Part shown: one piece after another, positions 49,301 to 59,563 of the stretch
Layout of the letters: every line of letters begins with the position of its first letter
Numbering within the stretch: the first letter of the stretch is position 1
Assembly: GCF_003268635.1 (NCBI RefSeq)
Contig: NZ_CP029639.1
Location: forward strand, 4,475,501 to 4,539,500
Direction: 5' to 3'
Source: Paenibacillus sp. DCT19
GTDB lineage: Bacteria > Bacillota > Bacilli > Paenibacillales > Paenibacillaceae
DNA length: 64,000 bases
Program-made: the position numbers and the translations under genes
The notes under the pieces: model-generated
Database searches by the model: none
The model's input: the letters and a program-made list of their open reading frames with translations, nothing else
Told to the model about the DNA's origin: nothing

Positions 49301-51630
49301 TTATGGAAGTGAACTGTCCGTCTGATTACCTTCAGATGATTCGTTCTCACTTGAAGATGCAGCATTCTGATTGGTCTGACTCGCTTCTTCTCCCTGCCCG
49401 GCAGCATCTGATTTTGAATCTTCGGCATTCTTGTCAACCGCTGCGTCCGAAGAGTCTGGAGCATCATCTGCAATACCCGTGACAGCCGCCTTGGCCGTTT
49501 GAAGTACCAACTGAACCGTACGCTGCTCACCTGATACCTGTTCAGTCTGTTTCACAACAAAGCCTTCTCCTTTAACGGTTACGCCTACTTTGATCAAAGA
49601 GAGTACTTCAAGTGCATCTCGGAGAGATGAGCCCTTTAGATCCGGAATCTTCATCTTGCTGCTTTCTTCCGTTAGTAGGTAGATTCGCTGTCCAGGATTC
49701 ATTAAATCTCCGGCAGCTGGATACTGACGAATCACATTTTCGCCTTGGCCTAATGTCTCATATGCAATACCAGCATTCAGTAATTGACTTCTCGCTTGCT
49801 TTGCTGTTTTGCCAATTAGATCAGGAGCCTTGATTTGAATGACAGGATCAGCCTTCGCTTTGCTATTAGCGGTTGATACCGTTTCTTTTGGAATTCCCCA
49901 ATATTGAAGGGTTTGGCTAACGATTTTCTTAAATACCGGAGCGGCGGCAGTTCCGCCTCCAATATTAGCACCGCTTGGTTGGTCGATAAGAACCAGCATC
50001 GCGATTTTGGGATTGTTCACAGGTGCGAATCCAATAAATGAAACGACGTCTTTGGATTTACTATATTCCTTACCGTCCCATTTTCTGGCTGTACCTGTTT
50101 TACCCGCTACTCGATATCCTTCAATATAGGCGTTACGTCCTGTACCAATCGTTTGGTCTGCGACAACCTGCTCCAAATATCCACTCACAAGTTTGGAAGA
50201 CTCCTTCGAAATAACCTGACGAACTTCCTTCGGCTTAATAACTTCTGTCGTTCCATCATTCGGATTAATGATCTCTTTAACCAGATGAGGTGTCAGTAGC
50301 TTCCCACCGTTGGCAATCGCTGAAATAGCTGCCACCTGTTGAATCGGTGTAACTTGTACGAGACCATGACCATAAGCAGCCGTTGCAATCTCTGACTTAT
50401 ACACCAGTGGTTTGATTGGTGAGGCCGACTCACTTGGAAGATCAATGCCTGTCTTCTTACCGAAGCCAAACTGATCAATATAGTGACGTAACCGATCACC
50501 GCCCAGCATGTTATAACCAAGGTTAACAAACGCAATGTTACTTGAACGTTTTACACCCTCCAAATACGAAATCCAGCCATATGCATGACCATTATCACTG
50601 ATCGGATAACCGCCAATATAAACCCGTTTCGATTCAAAGGTCGCATTCGGATCGAATAACTTCTCTTCAACTGCCCCTGCTAAAGTGACAATCTTAAACG
50701 TGGAACCTGGTTCATAGATTGACTGCGTCGCATGGTTAATAAAGTTTTTCTGATCCGGTGTTTCTCCATACGTATTCGGGTTAAAGGTTGGCCAGTTAGC
50801 CATACCTAAGATTTCCATTGTATTTGGATCTGCTGCAATGACTGTCATACTCAGCGGATTGTATTTAGCCACAGCTTCTTTCATGGCATCTTCAATATAA
50901 TATTGAATCGTATCATCAATCGTAAGTTTTAACGTTTTACCATTCTGTGGTGGCAGATACGTATCCTGAGAGCCTGGCAGTTTAATGCCTTTGGCATCCT
51001 TTTGGTAATTTAAATGCCCGTCCGTGCCTGTCAATACATCATCATAAGACACTTCGAGCCCGTTAACCGCTTTTCCATCCCGATTCATATAACCTAGCAG
51101 ATGCGAAGCAAGTGTCTCCTCTGGATAATAGCGCTTCGATTCCTGTGTCATTACAATAGCATTTCGTGCCTTATACTTTTCCTGCAACTCTTCCCGAAAC
51201 TCATTCACTTTCGCTTGGAGGTCAGGTCCAATCTTGTACCCCTCACTGCGCACTTCACGTTGGGCATAGAATCCGCCATTATCTGGTTTCTTCGCTGTGA
51301 CGATCGCACGCATCTCACTTTCATTTTTACCTAGTATAGAAGAGAGTCTACTTGTAACTTCATCCTCGATACCTAGCTCATTAATTAGCAGGGGGTTTAC
51401 AGATACGGTGTATGCAGGAGCATCCGTTGCCAGTACATTTCCGTTTCGATCTGTGATTGAACCTCGACTGGCCTTAATCGTCTGATCCCGTTCGATCAAT
51501 CCGGTGGCTTCTTTTGTCCAAAAATCATTATTTACGATCTGAATGAAGAAGATTCGAATCACCAGTACAAGAAAAAAGAGGGTAATACATCCCCTATAAG
51601 TATCGTGCGCATTTTTATTCTTTTTACCAT
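49301..51630 (-). CDS. pbpB: PbpB-like division transpeptidase with two PASTA domains (frame broken at N-terminus)
   Basis: It cross-links peptidoglycan at the septum. Domains in order: membrane helix, SRGSITDRNGNVLATDAPAY pedestal, transpeptidase motifs YEPGSTFKIVTL, RSSNIAFVN and AGKTGTARKW, then two PASTA repeats (IKAPDLIGKTAKQA; MKIPDLKGSSLRDA) and a Ser/Asn/Glu-rich tail. The open frame starts only at 51562, inside the helix. ATG 51630 with GAGGTG upstream encodes VKRIKMRTILIGG, and one G missing in the run at 51591-51594 separates the two frames. Restored, the protein has 776 residues and a normal anchor. Confidence 0.93.
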
Positions 51631-51646
51631 CGGTACACCTCTTTAC

Positions 51647-52054
51647 TTACTTTGCTGTATCCGAAGAAGACCCTGTCTTTGTTGAACGTGGTACATAAAT
51701 CACGTTTTTATCTGTCGCTTCAACGTAACCAAGTTCACGTGCATGTTCGATGACCAGATTGTTTAATTTCTCACGTTCCACTTGCAAATCAGCAATCGTC
51801 TTCTCAGCTTCTCTTACCTCGGATAACGTTGATTGCGCCTGTTTGTTCAGATCATAGATCTGAGCATAACGGGACATCATTACGCCACCTACCACGATTA
51901 CTGCGACCAAAGTGATTAAGTATAGAAATTTTTCACGTGCGGGAAGTCCGGTACGACGGGTCACTACTTTCGTAGTTTCCTTGTACCGTTGCTGGGTCAC
52001 ACGCTGTTGTGACGCTTTTTCTTTTACAGCCAGATTACCACGTGTATATGCCAT
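51647..52054 (-). CDS. ftsL: FtsL cell-division protein
   Basis: It is a small bitopic protein of 135 residues: basic cytoplasmic tail, one helix (~45-65, FLYLITLVAVIVVGGVMM) and an extracytoplasmic coiled coil (KQAQSTLSEVREAEKTIADLQ, with a leucine-zipper-like spacing). FtsL forms a complex with DivIB and DivIC. It lies between rsmH and pbpB, as in Bacillus. ATG 52054 follows AAGGAGG. Identification depends on position and shape, since FtsL is weakly conserved. Confidence 0.88.
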   Translation of the reverse strand: MAYTRGNLAVKEKASQQRVTQQRYKETTKVVTRRTGLPAREKFLYLITLVAVIVVGGVMMSRYAQIYDLNKQAQSTLSEVREAEKTIADLQVEREKLNNLVIEHARELGYVEATDKNVIYVPRSTKTGSSSDTAK

Positions 52055-52081
52055 GCATAGGCTCCTCCTTCACTCTCAAGT

Positions 52082-53032
52082 TTACAATTTCTCTGCTACG
52101 CGCAGTTTGGCTGAGCGAGCACGGGAATTTTCAGCTAGTTCTGATTCCGTCGGAATCATCGGCTTCCTGTTGACTAAACGCAACGTTCCCTTACCGCCAC
52201 ACACGCATAAAGGGAAATCGGGAGGGCATGTACACTTCTCCAGATAACTGCTAAAAATCTGTTTGCATATCCGATCTTCAAGGGAGTGAAACGTTATGAC
52301 AGATACACGTCCACCTGGTGCCAGGCATCGAACGGCCTGATGCAAGCCTTCCTCAAATGCCCCTAACTCATCATTAACTGCAATTCGTAGAGCCTGAAAA
52401 CTTCTCTTAGCAGGGTGTCCACCGGTACGACGAGCTGCCGCAGGGATCCCTTCCTTGATTAACTCGACAAGCTCACCTGTAGTTTCAATAGGCGACTGAC
52501 TTCGCTTATCTACAATGACACGTGCAATTCTTCTTGAGAACTTCTCTTCACCATAACGATAAAGGATCTGAGCAATTTCATCCTCTGGCCACTCGTTTAC
52601 GATTTCTTTGGCAGTCAAAAATGCATCCTGATCCATTCGCATATCGAGCGGAGCATCGTGATTATAACTAAACCCACGTTCTCCTTCATCAAATTGCGGT
52701 GAGGATACGCCTAAATCGTATAAAATACCATCAACTTGTGGCACACCATCCTTCTGTGGAATGTCCAGTTCTTTCAGAACTTGTTCCAAATCACGGAAAT
52801 TGGTCTTGACCAATGTTACACGGTCTCCATAGGCAGCTAACTTCTCACGTGCATTATCCAAAGCCCAATCATCCTGATCCAGTGCGATCAGACGTCCCCC
52901 TGGACCAAGCTTGGAAGCAATTACGGAACTATGTCCGCCACCGCCTAAAGTGCAGTCCACGTATATACCGTCCTGCTTGATGTTTAATCCCTCTGTTGCC
53001 TCTTCTTTGAGTACGGTTATGTGGTGAAACAA
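52082..53032 (-). CDS. rsmH: RsmH, 16S rRNA (cytosine-1402 N4) methyltransferase
   Basis: It methylates C1402 of 16S rRNA with SAM. The 316-residue protein has the SAM-binding [18 protein letters not shown] and the Rossmann [10 protein letters not shown], plus [15 protein letters not shown] [21 protein letters not shown] and the C-terminal [13 protein letters not shown] 53032 follows AGGAGGGG. It is second gene in the mraZ operon. Confidence 0.97.
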   Translation of the reverse strand: MFHHITVLKEEATEGLNIKQDGIYVDCTLGGGGHSSVIASKLGPGGRLIALDQDDWALDNAREKLAAYGDRVTLVKTNFRDLEQVLKELDIPQKDGVPQVDGILYDLGVSSPQFDEGERGFSYNHDAPLDMRMDQDAFLTAKEIVNEWPEDEIAQILYRYGEEKFSRRIARVIVDKRSQSPIETTGELVELIKEGIPAAARRTGGHPAKRSFQALRIAVNDELGAFEEGLHQAVRCLAPGGRVSVITFHSLEDRICKQIFSSYLEKCTCPPDFPLCVCGGKGTLRLVNRKPMIPTESELAENSRARSAKLRVAEKL

Positions 53033-53050
53033 CCTGCACCCCTCCTGACT

Positions 53051-53487
53051 TTATAAATCAAAATTAAAATCGACCAGCTTTTCGGCAATGTCGTTGAATA
53101 CTTCTTCTGATTGATTAAAATAATTCTCCCAGATGTCTTTGCTCCAGATCTCTACCCGATTCGATACACCAAGAACAACACAATCCTTGTCTAGTTTGGC
53201 GTATTCCCTTAGATTGCCCGGCAAATTTACCCTACCCTGTTTGTCCAAATCACATTCAGTCGCACCAGAGAAAAAAATCGAGTAAATGCACGTGCATCTG
53301 ACTTCATTAAAGGTAGAGCTTTGAGTTTCTGTTCCATGACCCCCCACTCCTCCATAGGGTACACGAAAAGACATTGATCCAACCCCCGTGTGACAACGAA
53401 AGACGGCCCTAGAGATTCGCGGAATTTGGCAGGAATAATAACCCGCCCTTTATCATCAATGCTATGTTGGAACTCCCCCATAAACAT
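53051..53487 (-). CDS. mraZ: MraZ transcriptional regulator (frameshifted in assembly)
   Basis: MraZ is a double-AbrB/SpoVT-domain repressor of the dcw operon. The first half reads [21 protein letters not shown] and the second [20 protein letters not shown], the two DNA-binding copies. They lie in different frames because the A run at 53271-53277 is one base short; with it restored, [17 protein letters not shown] is read and the protein has 145 residues (family ~143). Start ATG 53487 gives the family N-terminus. A 10-bp-period operator lies immediately upstream. Confidence 0.93.
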
Positions 53488-53498
53488 TGGCCCACTCA

Positions 53499-53538
53499 CT
53501 CCTCACCCGTTTCTCCCACTTTGCCCCACTTTCCACCA
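53499..53538 (-). promoter_or_regulatory. MraZ operator: four 10-bp direct repeats
   Basis: On the minus strand: TGGTGGAAAG, TGGGGCAAAG, TGGGAGAAAC, GGGTGAGGAG, one per helical turn. The known MraZ operators are TGGGN or GTGG boxes with 5-base spacers. It lies between the promoter and the start codon of mraZ, so autoregulation of the whole cluster is expected. Confidence 0.75.
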
Positions 53539-53545
53539 CCTAAGC

Positions 53546-53573
53546 ATAATAGATTCGCACTAAAAAATCAAAA
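53546..53573 (-). promoter_or_regulatory. Candidate sigma-A promoter of the mraZ cluster
   Basis: The minus strand has TTTTGA, 16 bases and TATTAT. The operator begins eight bases downstream, so bound MraZ would cover the start site and early transcript. The -35 is weak. Confidence 0.5.
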
Positions 53574-53611
53574 CCCTTCTTACTTGCTTAACTTTTTTCA
53601 TTTCAGCCACC

Positions 53612-53653
53612 AAAAAAACGCCTCTGACCCTGCAACTCAGGATCAAAGACGTT
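53612..53653 (-). terminator. Terminator after ahcY
   Basis: Minus-strand hairpin AACGTCTTTGATCCTGA / TCAGAGGCGTT (with one bulge) followed by seven T. It isolates ahcY from the mraZ promoter. Confidence 0.75.
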
Positions 53654-53759
53654 TCCTTCTACGGGCAACTAAACCTTTACCCGATTATGAGCCATATCAT
53701 CAATACACTATTGTAGACCGTTTGAATCAGTTATTCAGCTTGTAATTATTGGGATTCGA

Positions 53760-55023
53760 TTAGAATTTCCAGCTATCCAGGTATTTTTCTTGTTCTGTGG
53801 AGAGAGTATCAATCGTAATATCCAGACTTTCAAGCTTATAACTAGCTACTTGTTGATCGATTTCATAAGGTACATTGACTACATTTTTGCCAAGACTTGC
53901 ATAATTTTCACTCACATAACGCAAACCGAGCGCTTGAAGTGCAAACGTCGTATCCATGATCTCAGCAGGGTGGCCGTCAGCTGCTCCCAAGTTTACAAGA
54001 CGACCTTCTGCCAACAAGTACATCTTACGTCCATCTTTGAAGCGATATTCTTCAATGTTACGACGAACCGTGCGAATGGACTCGGAACGTTTAGCAAGTT
54101 CAGGCTTATTCACTTCGACATCAAAGTGACCTGCATTGCTCAGGATCGCACCATCTTTCATGACATCATAATGCTCACCCGTGATCACGTCTTTGTTTCC
54201 TGTAACTGCGATGAAGAAATCACCAATCTTAGCTGCTTCTACCATCGTCATCACGCGGAACCCATCCATATGTGCTTCTACTGCTTTGATCGGGTCAATC
54301 TCGGTTACGATGACATTCGCTCCGAGCCCTTTAGCACGCATAGCTACACCTTTTCCACCAGCCGTAACCAGCAACAACGACATTTTTCCCTGCTACGACG
54401 AGGTTGGTTGTACGTATAATACCATCAAATGCAGACTGCCCTGTACCATAGCGGTTATCGAACAAGTATTTGCAATAAGCGTCATTAACTGCAACCATCG
54501 GGAATTGCAATTGGCCTTCTTTCGCCAATGCTTTCAGACGGATAATACCCGTTGTCGTTTCCTCTGCACCACCACGAATCGTTGCAGCTAAGTCAGGGCG
54601 TTCTGATGCGATAATTGTAGCAAAGTCTCCACCATCATCAATGATGAGATCAGGCTTCACTTCAAGAGCGCGAAGTTGAAGTTGTTTGAACTCCGCAGGC
54701 TCTGGATTGTATTTTGCATATACCGTTACACCGTCTTCAACAAGAGCGGCACACACATCATCCTGCGTGGACAACGGGTTACTGTGGGTAATCGTCACTT
54801 CTGCCCCACCAGCCTGAATGACTTTAGCAAGATAAGCCGTTTTGGCTTCAAGGTGCAAGCAGATCGCAACTTTGAGTCCTTTAAATGGAAGATCCTGCTC
54901 AAATTGACGACGAATCCGGTTGAGCACAGGCATATGCGCCTCGACCCAATCAATTTTCAAATGTCCTTCTGGAGCAAGCCCCATGTCTTTCACAATACTA
55001 TTTTGCAAAGCGGGTGTTGTCAT
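53760..55023 (-). CDS. ahcY: Adenosylhomocysteinase (frameshifted in assembly)
   Basis: It hydrolyses S-adenosylhomocysteine to homocysteine and adenosine with bound NAD. The first part has [30 protein letters not shown] and [18 protein letters not shown]; the second has [20 protein letters not shown] and the C-terminal [16 protein letters not shown]. The break near 54355-54360 lies within the NAD-binding GYGWCGKG motif and is two bases, consistent with loss of one TG from a TGTG. Restored length is 421 residues, the family norm. ATG 55023 follows GGAGGAT. Confidence 0.95.
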
Positions 55024-55066
55024 TACAGATCCTCCTTAGTTTATATTCCTTCTATTATAAAGAGCG

Positions 55067-56698
55067 TTACAGTGAGATCACTTGATGTTGCCCCCGGAAT
55101 TCACGCTGATCTTGAATCAATTCTTCAATCCACTCAGTTCCGTAGCGGTTCAGATAATAGAGCGTATTATGTACGCGTTCTTGTGGTTTATTCATTGGGA
55201 ACAGAGCATTTTGTATGCCATTCCAATGTCTAAGCCCAACCTGATGTTTGAGTGATATCGCTTTGTTCGTCTGCTTTTGCAAATACTGAATTTGTTCGTT
55301 GATTTTCTTTAAATTCGTATCACAGATTCGATCCAGTCCGGGATGAATGGCCATAACTTGATCAAGTAAAGGACGATAGATATCAGCAATCGCCTGACTC
55401 GCCTGGCTGAATTGTTCCTCTACCTGAAACGTCTCCTGACCAGCAAGCCATTGATCACGTTTTTCTTCGAGATGGTATTGTACATCTTGGAAAGAGAGTC
55501 CGTACTGATTCATATGCTTCTGATGAACATCCTCAAGGATGGTGAATGACAAACGTGGTAACAGAATTGGCATCTGGAGACCAAACTGTGTAAATGCAGT
55601 ACGTGTCAAACCCCAATAAGAGATCTCACCTTGCCCCAAAATAACGGCGACAACAGGCAGAATCGAATCCTGCATTAACGGACGGGTAAGCACGTTATTA
55701 CTGAATCTCTCGGGATGTTCCGTTAACTCTTGTAACAAACGTTCTTCTGAAAAGGATACGAGACCTTTCCGATCCGTGTACAGACCGTCTTTCAAAAGCA
55801 ACAGCAGCCGTGCCCCTCCATGAATGTAAAACAAGTTGGCGCCATCGTCTGCCACTTCTGCTGGCATGTCATAGCCTGCTTCTTTGACTAATGAAGCTCC
55901 GTGAAGATAAGCCTCACGCAAGATATCATTTTCACGAATGATCCGTTCAAAAACGGGTTGTTCTAATCGGCGAAGTTCGGGCGAAGCAGCATCCATAAGG
56001 ATTAGTCCACTTTCGCCAAACAACGCAGCGATCAATCGAGCAAAAGCGTCACTGAGATTGGAACTTGAGTTATGGATATCAACCAGCAGTTTCATTAAAC
56101 TCGGTTTATGTACCGTGTCAGGTAACAGATGCTCAACCTGCTCAATTGAAGTCATCCACTGTTCTGTGTCAACCTTAACGTTACTGACCGAATCACGTCC
56201 TTCAAAGCGTCCATGGAGCTTCAGCTTCACGATATCGCCTTGGGTATCCGGTAAATAGGTGTGGTTAACCTCATCCCAATCATGATCTTCTCCCGCAATC
56301 CAGAAGACGGGTACAACCGGGCGTTGTAATCTAGTCTCAGCTTCACGTGCAGCTGCTACTACACTGGCTGCTTTGTAAATAACGAACAAGGGTCCTGTCA
56401 ACAAACCACTCTGCTGACCCCCTGTGACTACCAGCGCATGCTCTTCAGCCAAACGATCGAGTGATCGTTGCACAGCATCATCAGGGTTTAATCGCTTATT
56501 ATATATACGTAGATATTCTACCAAGTCCTGACGGTTGATACGTGTGTCCTCCGATTGGTCGAGCCATTCGGCACGTCTACCTAGTTCAGATTCCCAGTGA
56601 ATGTCATACTCATAAAGGCCACGCGCAGCATCACGTGAACAGATGTAGTCTTCTGCAAGCCGTGATCCGCTGCGGAGCGCCTCTGTAATACCTTTCAT
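55067..56698 (-). CDS. bshC: BshC, bacillithiol synthesis cysteine-adding enzyme
   Basis: It adds cysteine to GlcN-malate in the last step of bacillithiol, the low-molecular-weight thiol of Bacillales. The 543-residue protein has VTGGQQSGLLTGPLFVIYKA, VPVFWIAGEDHDWDEVNH with the HxxH-like cluster, a C-terminal coiled coil (KINEQIQYLQKQTNKAI) and QERVHNTLYYLNRYG. The length is normal (B. subtilis 539). It lies upstream of ahcY in the same direction. Start ATG 56698 follows AGGAGG. Confidence 0.95.
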   Translation of the reverse strand: MKGITEALRSGSRLAEDYICSRDAARGLYEYDIHWESELGRRAEWLDQSEDTRINRQDLVEYLRIYNKRLNPDDAVQRSLDRLAEEHALVVTGGQQSGLLTGPLFVIYKAASVVAAAREAETRLQRPVVPVFWIAGEDHDWDEVNHTYLPDTQGDIVKLKLHGRFEGRDSVSNVKVDTEQWMTSIEQVEHLLPDTVHKPSLMKLLVDIHNSSSNLSDAFARLIAALFGESGLILMDAASPELRRLEQPVFERIIRENDILREAYLHGASLVKEAGYDMPAEVADDGANLFYIHGGARLLLLLKDGLYTDRKGLVSFSEERLLQELTEHPERFSNNVLTRPLMQDSILPVVAVILGQGEISYWGLTRTAFTQFGLQMPILLPRLSFTILEDVHQKHMNQYGLSFQDVQYHLEEKRDQWLAGQETFQVEEQFSQASQAIADIYRPLLDQVMAIHPGLDRICDTNLKKINEQIQYLQKQTNKAISLKHQVGLRHWNGIQNALFPMNKPQERVHNTLYYLNRYGTEWIEELIQDQREFRGQHQVISL

Positions 56699-56785
56699 GA
56701 GGTCTGCCTCCTATTCTGCTTCAAAGCCTTTCTTGATTGTACCGAATCCAATGCCTCTTCGTCAAAAGAAAGTCACAAAAACTAC

Positions 56786-56814
56786 AAAAAAACCGCCGAA
56801 CAAGTCGACGGTTT
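56786..56814 (-). terminator. Terminator after the opp ATPase gene
   Basis: Minus-strand hairpin AAACCGTCGA-CTTG-TTCGGCGGTTT followed by seven T. It ends the oligopeptide transporter operon ahead of bshC. Confidence 0.85.
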
Positions 56815-56846
56815 AAGATACATAGATAAGTCCAGTTACAATTGGT

Positions 56847-58616
56847 TTATACGTAAGGCTCTGAAACCCAATGACCTTTGGAAACTTCAATTAATTGAGC
56901 ATTTTCCAGGTTATATGGATCGTTTACAGGGCCACTACCTGCATTCTGGATTGGGCCTGATTGCTCATCCGGTAACAAAATACGACGTTTGTTCGCTTCA
57001 ACTTCCGGATCAGGTACCGGAATTGCAGACAACAATGTTTTCGTATAAGGGTGGATCGGATTAGCGTAGAGCTCTTCACTTTCAGCAAGCTCAACCACTT
57101 TACCCATATACATAACCGCTACGCGGTCACTGATATGTTTAACCATGGACAAGTCATGTGCAATAAAGAGGTATGTCAAGCCAAGACGTTGTTGGAGCTC
57201 TTCCAACAATTTAACAACTTGAGCTTGGATCGATACATCCAATGCAGACAAAGGCTCGTCACAGATGATGAATTTAGGGTCTACAGCCAAGGCACGGGCA
57301 ATCCCGATCCGTTGTCTTTGACCACCAGAGAATTCATGTGGGTAACGAAGCGCATGGCTTGGATTCAAGCCTACCAGATCAAGCAGTTCTTCAACGCGTT
57401 TTTTACGCTCAGCCCGGCTGGAAGCCAAACCGTGGATATCTAGAGATTCACCGATAATATCCATAACGTTAAAACGAGGGTTCAAGGATGCATATGGATC
57501 TTGGAAGATCATCTGCATGTCTTTACGCATTTCCTTCATCTTACGTGGAGACAGCTTGTAGATATCTGTTCCGTTAAAGTTAACACTTCCGCCAGTTGGT
57601 TCATAAAGGCGCAGAATGGTACGACCTGTTGTAGATTTACCACAACCAGATTCGCCTACAACCCCAAGGGTTTCGCCTTCAAAAATATCAAAGCTGACAT
57701 CATTAACCGCCTTAAGAATGTTACCTTTACCCAGATTGAAGTATTGTTTCAAGTTTTTCACTTGAACTAGCGGCTTGTTGGCACCTTTGATAATACCAGC
57801 CGGTGCAGGTTTTTCTTTCTTAGGCTCATCCAAGCGTGGTAGAGCGTTCAGCAATTTAATCGTGTATGGATGTTGAGGATTGCTAAAGATTTCGGCAGTT
57901 GTTCCTGTCTCAACCACTTCGCCTTCCTTCATAACAACAACACGGTCACACATACCAGCAACTACACCAAGGTCATGGGTAATCAGCATGATCGATGTTC
58001 CGAGTTTTTGTTGCATATCCTTCATAACGTCCAGAATTTGCGCCTGAATCGTTACGTCGAGTGCTGTTGTCGGCTCATCCGCGATAAGAAGAGATGGACG
58101 GCACGCAAGCGCGATCGCGATCATCGCACGTTGACGCATACCACCGGAGAATTGGTGCGGGTAATGGTTCATGCGAATAGCTGCATTTTTGATTCCCACG
58201 AGTTCCAACATTTCCAGAGCGCGTTTTTCCGCTTCTTTCTTGGACATATTCTGGTGCTTACGCAGAACTTCAGTGATCTGTTTACCTATTTTAATTGTAG
58301 GATTCAATGAAGTCATTGGATCTTGGAAGATCATACCGATATCTTTACCACGAATAGCTTCCATTTGTTTATCTGTCTTATTTAATAGGCTTTGCCCGTG
58401 AAAAGTAATTTCTCCACTTTTGACCTTCGAAGGCGGGGAGGGAATCAACTTCATGATCGTTTGGGCGGTAACACTCTTACCACTACCCGATTCACCAACG
58501 ATCCCCAACGTCTCTCCTTTGCCAAGTTCAAAACTCACATTTTTAACGGCATCAAATTCTCCAGAACGTGTCGTAAAGGACACGCTCAAATCTTTGACTG
58601 TTAAAATCGGCTCCAT
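56847..58616 (-). CDS. Fused two-domain ABC ATPase for oligopeptide uptake (OppD-OppF fusion)
   Basis: It is 589 residues holding two complete ATPase domains in tandem. The first has Walker [13 protein letters not shown], signature [12 protein letters not shown] and [12 protein letters not shown]; the second has [24 protein letters not shown] and [12 protein letters not shown]. Usually OppD and OppF are separate genes; fusions are known in other dipeptide systems (e.g. GsiA, YejF). The C-terminal ~70 residues resemble the oligopeptide-ATPase tail ([19 protein letters not shown]). ATG 58616 follows GGAGGTG. It drives uptake by OppB/OppC. Confidence 0.93.
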   Translation of the reverse strand: MEPILTVKDLSVSFTTRSGEFDAVKNVSFELGKGETLGIVGESGSGKSVTAQTIMKLIPSPPSKVKSGEITFHGQSLLNKTDKQMEAIRGKDIGMIFQDPMTSLNPTIKIGKQITEVLRKHQNMSKKEAEKRALEMLELVGIKNAAIRMNHYPHQFSGGMRQRAMIAIALACRPSLLIADEPTTALDVTIQAQILDVMKDMQQKLGTSIMLITHDLGVVAGMCDRVVVMKEGEVVETGTTAEIFSNPQHPYTIKLLNALPRLDEPKKEKPAPAGIIKGANKPLVQVKNLKQYFNLGKGNILKAVNDVSFDIFEGETLGVVGESGCGKSTTGRTILRLYEPTGGSVNFNGTDIYKLSPRKMKEMRKDMQMIFQDPYASLNPRFNVMDIIGESLDIHGLASSRAERKKRVEELLDLVGLNPSHALRYPHEFSGGQRQRIGIARALAVDPKFIICDEPLSALDVSIQAQVVKLLEELQQRLGLTYLFIAHDLSMVKHISDRVAVMYMGKVVELAESEELYANPIHPYTKTLLSAIPVPDPEVEANKRRILLPDEQSGPIQNAGSGPVNDPYNLENAQLIEVSKGHWVSEPYV

Positions 58617-58634
58617 TAATCCCACCTCCTATTT

Positions 58635-59561
58635 CTATTTACGTAATTTCGGATCGAGTGCATCACGCAGACCGTCACCGAGCAAGTTAAATGCTAACAT
58701 TGTGATAACCATCAAACCTGCTGGGAACCACATACGCCAAGGGAACAGCGTCCAACCTGTCAATGCATCATTGATCATTGAACCTAGTGAAGATCTTGGT
58801 GCAGATACACCTAGTCCGAGGAAGCTCAAGAAAGCTTCGGCAAAGATCGCATTTGGAATAGACAATGTCAATGTTACGAGAATTGGACCGATAGCGTTAG
58901 GCAGCAAATGACGGAACAACTGACGAGTTGTGCTTGCACCCATCGAACGTGCCGCGAGAATAAAGTCTCTGTTTTTGAGTTGCATAATCTCTCCACGGAC
59001 AATCCATGACATACTGATCCAGCCCGTAATGGTGAGTGCAATGATAATGGTAGTCAAACTTGGTTCCAATACAACCAACAACAAGATTACAACGAGCATG
59101 TACGGCAAAGAGTAAAGAATTTCGGAGAACTTGTTCATAATTCCATCTACACGTCCACCGTAGAAGCCCATGATTGCCCCATAAATAACACCGATAATAA
59201 GGTCAATCAACGCTGCTGCCAAACCTACAGTAAGGGATACACGTGCACCGACCCATGTTCTTACCCATACATCACGACCGAGCTCGTCCGTTCCGAACCA
59301 GTGCTCCGCACTTGGTGCTGAGTTGGAATTCATTAGATCATTGGAATAATAGTTATACTGAGTAAACAACGAAGTTGGACCGATTATAGAGAAAATCACG
59401 ACAAGGATTAAGATACCTAGACTAATCATTGCGGCTTTATTGGCTGCAAGTCTATACATAGCATCTTTAAAAAGAGATATGCTTTCTTCCGATTTAACCG
59501 CTGCCTGACTGTTCAGGTCAGTGTTAGCCGTTTCATTTTTTTTATTGTTCGTGCCAGACAA
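58635..59561 (-). CDS. oppC: Oligopeptide ABC transporter permease, OppC type
   Basis: It is 308 residues with an N-terminal extension and six helices. The cytoplasmic coupling loop is RSMGASTTRQLFRHLLPNAI, and GTDELGRDVWVRTWVGARVS is the OppC/DppC signature. Partner of OppB in the membrane channel. TTG 59561 follows AAGGGGG. The 3-base gap to oppB supports co-translation. Confidence 0.94.
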   Translation of the reverse strand: MSGTNNKKNETANTDLNSQAAVKSEESISLFKDAMYRLAANKAAMISLGILILVVIFSIIGPTSLFTQYNYYSNDLMNSNSAPSAEHWFGTDELGRDVWVRTWVGARVSLTVGLAAALIDLIIGVIYGAIMGFYGGRVDGIMNKFSEILYSLPYMLVVILLLVVLEPSLTTIIIALTITGWISMSWIVRGEIMQLKNRDFILAARSMGASTTRQLFRHLLPNAIGPILVTLTLSIPNAIFAEAFLSFLGLGVSAPRSSLGSMINDALTGWTLFPWRMWFPAGLMVITMLAFNLLGDGLRDALDPKLRK

Positions 59562-59563
59562 CG

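Noticed and set aside
53271..53277. Programmed frameshift in mraZ at the A/T run
   Set aside because: The run could be slippery, but the same kind of break occurs in seven other unrelated genes here, and MraZ is not known to need a shift. Assembly error is simpler.
53790..54419. 209-codon plus-strand frame opposite ahcY
   Set aside because: Shadow; the conserved protein is on the minus strand.
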